Source: Deltaproteobacteria bacterium
GTDB lineage: Bacteria; Desulfobacterota; Binatia; UBA12015
Assembly (NCBI GenBank): GCA_016874795.1
Contig: VGTG01000059.1
Location: forward strand, 1-32,266
DNA length: 32,266 nt
Direction of reading: 5' to 3'
Below, in pieces: positions 26,977 to 32,266 of this stretch. Both the position numbers and the translations under genes were made by a program. Position 1 is the first letter of the stretch. Each line of letters begins with the position of its first letter. Below the pieces are notes generated by a model. The model did not search any database. It had not been told where the DNA came from and was given only the letters and a program-made list of their open reading frames with translations.

Positions 26977-28150
26977 AGCGCGCTCCGTGCTCGCTCGCCG
27001 GGCCGAGAGCCTCGCGGCGTCAGGTGCCTCGCTCACTCTCTGCGTCCCGGGATCGCCACCGTTGCACGTGGGTCAGCCGCCGGCGCGAGCGGTGGTGACG
27101 CTCCGGACGCCGACGGCACTCGTTGCCCTCGAGCGCGGCGACCACCTCGCACTCGCCGAGGCGTTCCTCGCGGGCGAGATCGACGTCGACGGGTCGCTGA
27201 ACGAGGTGATGAAAGTAACCGAGCAACTGCAGCTCGACGCGAGCGGCTTCGACCGGCTGCAGCTCGGGCTGCGTCTTCTTCTGCGAGACCGGTTGGCCTA
27301 CGACCGGGAATCGATCGCGTTCCACTACGACCGCCCGGTGGAGTTCTTCTTGCCCTGGCTCGACCGCTGGCGCTGCTATTCGCACGGTCTCTATGCGTTT
27401 CCGGAGGAGCCGATCGACGCCGCGATGGCGCGCAAGATGCAGACGGCGATCGACTCCCTCGGCCTCGAGCCCGGGATGGACGTGCTCGACATGGGCGGCG
27501 GCTGGGGATGCTTCGTCGAGTACGCGGGCCTCCGTGGCATCCGCGTCCATGCGATCACCATTTCCGAGGTCCAGCACCGATTCGTGACGGACTTGATCGA
27601 GCGATTACGGCTGCCGTGCACGAGCACGCTGGTGCATCTCCACGTCTATGAGCCCCCACAACGCTTCCACGGGGCGGTGTTCATGGGCACGCTCGAGCAC
27701 GTCCCCGAGTACGATCGCGTCGCCTCATTCCTCGCCAGGCACCTGGCGCCGCAGGCTCGGGTCTGGGCGGACTTCTGTGCGCAGCGCACCGACTTCACGA
27801 TCGGGCGGTTCATGAAGCGCTACATCTGGCCCGGTCCAATCACTTACGTGGACCCAGCGCGGCTCGTCCGCGCATTGCTTCGTCACGGCTTCAACGTGCA
27901 CGAGCTACGCGACGATACGCTGAGCTATGCATGCACGGTGCGTGACTGGGGCGATGCTCTGGAAGCGAATGGCGCGGCGCTTGGTTGCGACTTCGGCGAG
28001 CCCGCAGTGCGCGCGTTTCGGCTCTTCCTGCGCGGCTCGCTCCATTTCCTGACGACCGATCGGACGCAGGCGTATCACCTCGTCGCCGGACGCGGCGCCG
28101 CTTCGCTGCCGAGCGGAGCGACTGCGTCGGCGGTGACGCGCGGCTCGTAG
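26969..28150 (+). CDS. Cyclopropane-fatty-acid-synthase-like SAM methyltransferase, divergent
   Basis: GTG 26969 overlaps the lnt stop by 8 nt and gives 393 residues, the CFA synthase size. The layout matches that family: an N-terminal lipid-binding-like domain, the entry FHYDRPVEFFLPWLD, SAM loop VLDMGGGWGCF (172-182), GTLEHVPEYD (E243) and KRYIWPG. However, the residues that hold bicarbonate in E. coli Cfa differ. YSCAYW becomes YSHGLY (His139 for the Cys), and the later active-site His aligns with A267. The protein may therefore methylate acyl chains without making a ring, or use another lipid. The gene ends the coupled string, and its last 76 bp overlap the convergent desaturase gene, which could supply unsaturated acyl substrates. 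Confidence 0.88.
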   Translation: MLEARSVLARRAESLAASGASLTLCVPGSPPLHVGQPPARAVVTLRTPTALVALERGDHLALAEAFLAGEIDVDGSLNEVMKVTEQLQLDASGFDRLQLGLRLLLRDRLAYDRESIAFHYDRPVEFFLPWLDRWRCYSHGLYAFPEEPIDAAMARKMQTAIDSLGLEPGMDVLDMGGGWGCFVEYAGLRGIRVHAITISEVQHRFVTDLIERLRLPCTSTLVHLHVYEPPQRFHGAVFMGTLEHVPEYDRVASFLARHLAPQARVWADFCAQRTDFTIGRFMKRYIWPGPITYVDPARLVRALLRHGFNVHELRDDTLSYACTVRDWGDALEANGAALGCDFGEPAVRAFRLFLRGSLHFLTTDRTQAYHLVAGRGAASLPSGATASAVTRGS

Positions 28151-28983
28151 TGGACGACGGCACCCACGGCCGGGACGACTTCGCACGAGCCGATCGCCTC
28201 GAGAAGGGCGCGCCAGATGGGACGCTGGTCCTCGCGATACCGCGCCCCGAGCATCGGACGGATCGCGGCAGCTGCCTCGCGCAAGCGATAGTGAGGAATC
28301 GCCGGGAACAGGTGATGCACGACATGGCAGCCCGCGTCGTGATGCAGGCGCTCGAACAGGCCGTAGCGGCGATCGACGGTCGAGAGCGCGCCCTTCTCGA
28401 ACGTCCACCCGCCATTGCGATACCACGGTAGCGAGGCGTCCGTGTGGTGCAGGTAGGTCACGAGGTCGATCCACACGACGAATACGAGATACGGTCCGAC
28501 GTACCAGCGGACGAGTGCGACGGGCCCGGCGAACAGTGCGCTCGTGAGGAGTACGACCAGGAACGCCCCGCAGAGCACGACACTCGTGGCAACTCGGCGC
28601 CTCTCGCGCGGGCGGAAGAGCACGCTGCGGGGGCGGAAGTGGGAGCCGATTCGATTCGGAGAGCGTCGGGCGAGGTAGAACGGAAACGCCAGCAACGGCA
28701 GGCGAAAGCGCAGGAAGCGCACGTGTGCGGGCAGCGCATCGACCTCCGCCGCGGTGAGAGGGTGCCAGCCTTCGTCGCGCCCGATGTCGCCCGTGTGGCG
28801 GTGGTGAATGCGGTGGCTCAGCCGCCAAGCGTGGTAGGGCACCAGCAGCGGTGTATGGGTCAAATGACCGACGAGCGTATTGATCCACGGACGCCGCGAG
28901 AAGGAGCCGTGCCCGCAATCGTGCCCCACGACGAAGAGCGCCCAGAGAATCGTTCCCTGGGCGAACCAGAAGAGCGGTACCAA
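28075..28983 (-). CDS. Membrane fatty acid desaturase, plant FAD2/FAD3-like
   Basis: These di-iron membrane enzymes insert double bonds into lipid-bound acyl chains. The three histidine boxes are present: GHDCGHGSF, HRIHHRHTGD and CHVVHHLFP, with LVPYHAWRLSHR as in plant omega-6/omega-3 desaturases. The largest frame with a permitted start begins at TTG 28983 and has 302 residues. The protein-like sequence continues in frame 42 codons further upstream, so this start probably cuts off real N-terminal sequence. The C-terminus overlaps the methyltransferase gene by 76 bp on the other strand. Together with that gene and Lnt it suggests membrane-lipid tailoring. Electron donors are not encoded nearby. 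Confidence 0.9.
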   Translation of the reverse strand: MVPLFWFAQGTILWALFVVGHDCGHGSFSRRPWINTLVGHLTHTPLLVPYHAWRLSHRIHHRHTGDIGRDEGWHPLTAAEVDALPAHVRFLRFRLPLLAFPFYLARRSPNRIGSHFRPRSVLFRPRERRRVATSVVLCGAFLVVLLTSALFAGPVALVRWYVGPYLVFVVWIDLVTYLHHTDASLPWYRNGGWTFEKGALSTVDRRYGLFERLHHDAGCHVVHHLFPAIPHYRLREAAAAIRPMLGARYREDQRPIWRALLEAIGSCEVVPAVGAVVHYEPRVTADAVAPLGSEAAPRPATR

Positions 28984-29109
28984 CGCCGCCGGGGCGTTCC
29001 AGCTGAGAACGTAGAGGCCGGCGAGCAGCCCGAAGTCGACCGCGAGGTGGAGCAGCGAGCGCGCCGTCGAGGGAACGAGGCAACGCTCCGGGATCGCCGA
29101 CTTGATCGA
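28984..29109 (-). other. In-frame 5' extension of the desaturase without a start codon
   Basis: Reading the desaturase frame upstream of TTG 28983 gives SIKSAIPERCLVPSTARS, then LLHLAVDFGLLAGLYVLSW, then NAPAAL joining VPLFWF. The A-I-P-x-x-C segment and the following helix match the conserved N-terminus of FAD2-like desaturases. No ATG, GTG or TTG occurs in this frame before the stop at about 29151, and the neighbouring gene's stop codon is at 29132-29134. The gene is either 5'-truncated at a junction or uses an unusual start such as ATC or CTG. Confidence 0.7.
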
Positions 29110-29131
29110 CCTGCAGTCGCGGCTTGTGGCT

Positions 29132-32100
29132 TCAGGGCCCGTACGAGCCCTCGATCACGATCGACGCCGCGCGATAGCCGAAGCACTGGTTGCAGGCCGC
29201 GATGCTCGCGGCGTCGTCGCCGCAGGCGTCGAGCGGCGCGGGGAGCAATCCCTCGCACGGCTTCTCGAGCGCTTCCCGCAAGGTCTGCGCCGACTTCGCG
29301 AGCTTCATCGCCGCCTGCGGATCCGTTGGCGGGACGGTGCCGAGAGGCGCATCCGAGCCGAGGCAGAGCGCGGCCGAGTCGCCGCTGATCTTCCCGTCGT
29401 TGAAGCGATCGAGGCAGTTCCGCATCGCCCCCGCTGCGGCCGCCGTGTAGGTGACCACCTGCTTGCCGATCTTCTTCTGGCAGGCGAGCCGCTTCGGGTC
29501 GTCGACCTCCGTCACGTCGCCGTACGAAAGCTCCGTGATGAAGGCCGTCGCGAAGGCGGCACGGGAGGTGAGGCACTTCATCAGCGCGTTCAGGTTCGAT
29601 CCGCACGCGTCGATCTGCGTGAGCTGCGTCGCGTCGCACTTCTTCTCGATCGACTTTCTGGCGCTCGCGACCGCGGCGGCGATCTTCTCCTCGGTCTTGT
29701 CGTCCTCCGGAGGCGTGCCGAGCCCGAGGTTGCCGCGGCAGACCGGGTCCGGCGGACCCGCGAGCTTCCCGCTCGCGATCCGGTCGAGACACGAGGTCAC
29801 CGCCTTCGCATAGCCCTTGAAGAGGTTCTCCGCGCCCTTGCCGACCGCATCCTGACACGCGTTCGCCTCGCCGGGCGGCGCGGCCGGCGCCTCCGGCGCG
29901 AAGGCCGCGCAGAACGGCGTCGGATCGCAGGCGTTCCCGAGCCCGTCCTCGTCGGTGTCGAACTGGTCGGGGTCCGACTGCTCGACGCAGATGTCGCTCG
30001 AGTCGAAGACGCCGTCGCCGTCCTGGTCGCCGTCGACGAGGACGACGACGTCGCTCTGGTCGCCGTCCTCGTTCACGTCGCTCGCGAGATCACCCTCGAA
30101 CGCGTCGCGGTACACGATCGGCGCGCCGATGAACGTCGTCGGCAGCGGCGGGAGGCGGAACTGGCCGTTGAACGTCTTCACGATCTGCGTCCGCGCGGAG
30201 CGCACGCTGAAGATCTGCACGACCGTGTCGTTCGCGTCGCCGTCGCCGTCGAGGTCCTGGTTGCCCTGGTCTGCCTCGCGCGTCAGGAACGCGACGGAGT
30301 CGCCGAGGATCTTGTACGGCAGGCCGGGCTCGCAGCCCGGCTGCTCGCACTTGATCGTCGCCTGCTGGGTGTCGATCGTCTGGTTCGTCACGAGGTCGTA
30401 GATCCGCATGACGAGGTCCGTGCAGTCGCCGTCGGTGTTGTCGAACGGGATCTCGTTCTGGTTGAGGCAATCGAGGCGGAACACCCCGTCCTCGCTGTCG
30501 CGGAACGCGATCAGATTCCCGGACACCTCGAAGTCGACGACGTTTCGCCCGATCTCGATCGATCCGGGAACGCCCTGTCGGTGCACGGCGAGGGCGAGAT
30601 CCGCGTTGCCGTCGAAGTCGGTGGCACGCAACTTCAGGGAAACGGCGACGCCCTGACACGTGCCTCCCGGGCAATCTCCCCCGTCGTCGCAGGCGTCGCC
30701 GTCGGCGGAGCCGCCGGAGCAGACGTCCGTCGCGCCGACGTCGAGCGCGTCGACGCCGACGATCTCCGGCGGCGAAGCCGGCGCCGCGAGCGACGTCACG
30801 ACGAGCGTGTCCTCGGCGAGGGTGCCGTCTCCGTCGGCGTCCCCCGCGGTGAGATTCTCAGGGGCGGCGAGCGCCATGATCTGCGACGAGAGCGCGAGCT
30901 TGTTGGCGAACGCCGACGCGTCGTCGAGGGCGACGAGAGCGTCGGACGCCGCCTCATAGAGCGAGACGCTGGGGAAGAGCGTCCCGAAGGCGGTCGACGG
31001 CCGGATGAACGCCGCGCGACCGCTGGCCACCGAGGCGAGCTTCGCCGCCGAGGGCGCCCCGGCAAGGCCTGGACGGAGCTCTCCGGTCGCGGTGTCGAAG
31101 GCCTGTAGCGCGCTCTCGCGCGCGTAGACCTCGCCCGAATCCTGGTCGCCGTTCTGCACGTACACGTGCTCGCTGTCCGGGCTGATCGCGAGCCCGACGT
31201 TCGCGAGCCCGACGAATCCGCCCCCGAGGAACCGGTTGAAAGCGAGCGTCCCGGTCGCCGTGTTGCGATCGAACGCCGCGATCTGCGCCTGCGAGTTGAC
31301 GGTGTAGAGCGCGATTCCGTCGGGACTCACCTCGACGCTTCGGAGGTCGTTCAGGCCGCCGACCCCCGGGCTGCCCTGGGCGACGCTGGCGACGAAGGTC
31401 AGGGTGCCCGCCAAGAGGTCGCGCGAGAAGGTCGTGACGGCGCTCTCGTTCTGCGCGACGGCGTAGACGAAGCGGCCGTCCGGACTCACCGCCACGTCGA
31501 TGACGCCGTCGAGCACAGTGCCGCCGTTGCCGTTGTCGACCAGATCTTGGAGCTCGGTGATCTCGGAGGTGTCGTTGAGGCGCGAGAAGGCCTTCACGCG
31601 ATCGCTCCCGTGTACGGCGACGTAGACGTTGCGGCCGTCCGGGCTCGTCGCGACGCCGCGCGGCGAGAGGAAGTTCGGGATGCAGACCCGCGTCGGCGAG
31701 GGAACGCAGCCGACGTTGTGTTGCAGCGTCTTGTTGAGCACGAGCGCCGGCGGGATCACGAGAGCCGTCGTTTCCGAGACGTCGAAGGCGCTGACGGTGT
31801 TGCCGCTCGGCGATACCGCGTACAGCGAAGCGCGCTGGGTGAGGATCGTGCCGTCCGGCGTGAACGGAGTGACGGCGAGACGCCTCGCTCCCACGGCCGC
31901 GGCGGTCGTCTCGTTCGCGCCGATCCCGACCGTGATCTGATCCGGGCCGATGCCGAGGCGGAAGGCGCCGACGAGGCCCGCGCTCGGAGCCGCCAGGTAG
32001 AGGATCCTTCCCGACGGGCTGAAGACGACACCGTCCGATCCGTTGGTGAGGCCACATTGCCCGCGCCTGCCGGGAACGCCGATGAGTACGGGCGAACCCG

Positions 32101-32266
32101 TCGCGCCGTCGCGCCGCCGGACCCGCAGCTCGCCGCAACCGGCCGTTGCCAACGGGCTCGTCGTCGCGACCAGGCGTCCGTCCGGGCTCACGGCGACGTC
32201 CATGCCCGACTCGATCAGGCCGCTCGGCGCCTGGAAGCCGACCTCCGGCTGGCGGAAGTAGACGAG
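29132..32266 (-). CDS. Secreted beta-propeller protein with Asp-rich and tandem Cys-rich repeats (5' end outside window)
   Basis: The frame is open to the window edge, so the N-terminus and any signal peptide are missing; 1044 residues are visible (ATG 32203 is probably internal). The first part has propeller-like repeats such as VAVSPDGRLVATTS, GVATSPDGRNVYVAV, VAVSPDGRFVYAVA and VEVSPDGIALYTVN. The middle has a Cys-rich ADGDACDDGGDCPGGTC segment and Asp-rich calcium-type repeats (DGDQDGDGVFDSSDIC, DTDEDGLGNACD) as in thrombospondin type 3. The C-terminus has two Cys-rich repeats (29857-29519 and 29482-29135), each starting CQ and ending SYG. It is probably an extracellular or outer-surface protein. 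No enzyme motif is seen and its function is unknown. Confidence 0.85.
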   Translation of the reverse strand, partial: LVYFRQPEVGFQAPSGLIESGMDVAVSPDGRLVATTSPLATAGCGELRVRRRDGATGSPVLIGVPGRRGQCGLTNGSDGVVFSPSGRILYLAAPSAGLVGAFRLGIGPDQITVGIGANETTAAAVGARRLAVTPFTPDGTILTQRASLYAVSPSGNTVSAFDVSETTALVIPPALVLNKTLQHNVGCVPSPTRVCIPNFLSPRGVATSPDGRNVYVAVHGSDRVKAFSRLNDTSEITELQDLVDNGNGGTVLDGVIDVAVSPDGRFVYAVAQNESAVTTFSRDLLAGTLTFVASVAQGSPGVGGLNDLRSVEVSPDGIALYTVNSQAQIAAFDRNTATGTLAFNRFLGGGFVGLANVGLAISPDSEHVYVQNGDQDSGEVYARESALQAFDTATGELRPGLAGAPSAAKLASVASGRAAFIRPSTAFGTLFPSVSLYEAASDALVALDDASAFANKLALSSQIMALAAPENLTAGDADGDGTLAEDTLVVTSLAAPASPPEIVGVDALDVGATDVCSGGSADGDACDDGGDCPGGTCQGVAVSLKLRATDFDGNADLALAVHRQGVPGSIEIGRNVVDFEVSGNLIAFRDSEDGVFRLDCLNQNEIPFDNTDGDCTDLVMRIYDLVTNQTIDTQQATIKCEQPGCEPGLPYKILGDSVAFLTREADQGNQDLDGDGDANDTVVQIFSVRSARTQIVKTFNGQFRLPPLPTTFIGAPIVYRDAFEGDLASDVNEDGDQSDVVVLVDGDQDGDGVFDSSDICVEQSDPDQFDTDEDGLGNACDPTPFCAAFAPEAPAAPPGEANACQDAVGKGAENLFKGYAKAVTSCLDRIASGKLAGPPDPVCRGNLGLGTPPEDDKTEEKIAAAVASARKSIEKKCDATQLTQIDACGSNLNALMKCLTSRAAFATAFITELSYGDVTEVDDPKRLACQKKIGKQVVTYTAAAAGAMRNCLDRFNDGKISGDSAALCLGSDAPLGTVPPTDPQAAMKLAKSAQTLREALEKPCEGLLPAPLDACGDDAASIAACNQCFGYRAASIVIEGSYGP
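29135..29857 (-). repeat. Two tandem Cys-rich repeats of about 115 residues in the propeller protein
   Basis: Repeat 1 (from 29857) has the order CQDAVG, SCLDRIASGKL, VCRGN, KKCDA, DACGSN, KCL and ends ITELSYG. Repeat 2 (from 29482) has CQKKIG, NCLDRFNDGKI, LCLGS, KPCEG, DACGDD, ACNQC and ends VIEGSYG. At least six cysteines keep their place, which suggests three conserved disulphides per repeat. A spacer of about 12 residues separates them. Confidence 0.8.

Overview
The window is a compact, very GC-rich bacterial chromosome segment. Short intergenic gaps, frequent GTG starts and 4-nt stop/start overlaps (GTGA, ATGA) are the rule. The gene order prfA-prmC-murA-his recalls Deltaproteobacteria-like lineages. 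The large secreted proteins with YVTN-type propellers, CXXCH haem sites, thrombospondin-3-like Asp repeats and Cys-rich tails point the same way (Myxococcota, Desulfobacterota or Candidatus Binatota). That placement is inference; no rRNA or marker phylogeny is available here.

Layout. (1) 1-153: a 62-bp tandem repeat able to form hairpins, upstream of prfA. (2) 227-4955: prfA, prmC, murA and hisD. hisG, often found between murA and hisD, is absent. (3) 4972-10254: a block separating hisD from the other his genes. It holds a gamma-glutamylcyclotransferase-like protein, a Tat/lipobox carotenoid oxygenase, a DUF1640-type coiled-coil protein and an orphan peptide-type ABC substrate-binding lipoprotein. 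After that lipoprotein comes what looks like a scar of deleted permease genes, then a convergent five-segment membrane protein. (4) 10320-13134: hisB-hisH-hisA-hisF, almost all overlapping. (5) 13131-13296: a MITE-like palindromic element flanked by CTAG, inserted between hisF and a cation-diffusion-facilitator gene. (6) 14345-15400: a decayed DUF2079 membrane-protein gene. (7) 15591-18872: a secreted propeller/di-haem protein whose start lies on a run of ten Gs.

(8) 18958-28150: the most interesting part. Five genes read the same way, each overlapping the next by 4-8 nt. In order they encode a GAF-AAA-Fis sigma-54 activator, a small membrane protein, a 1534-residue protein with two class III cyclase domains, two ATPase modules and a TPR-like tail, an Lnt-type apolipoprotein N-acyltransferase, and a divergent cyclopropane-synthase-like methyltransferase. 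A fatty acid desaturase lies convergent to and overlapping the last gene. I infer a signalling-controlled membrane-lipid or lipoprotein remodelling locus. I do not know a described system with this composition, but I could not search.

(9) 29132-32266, minus strand: a large secreted beta-propeller protein with Asp-rich repeats and two tandem Cys-rich C-terminal repeats. Its 5' end is cut by the window edge. The desaturase homology starts about 20 bp after its stop and has no usable start codon, which suggests a recombination junction.

No rRNA, tRNA, CRISPR array or transposase gene was seen. No stretch above 300 bp lacks a gene or gene remnant.
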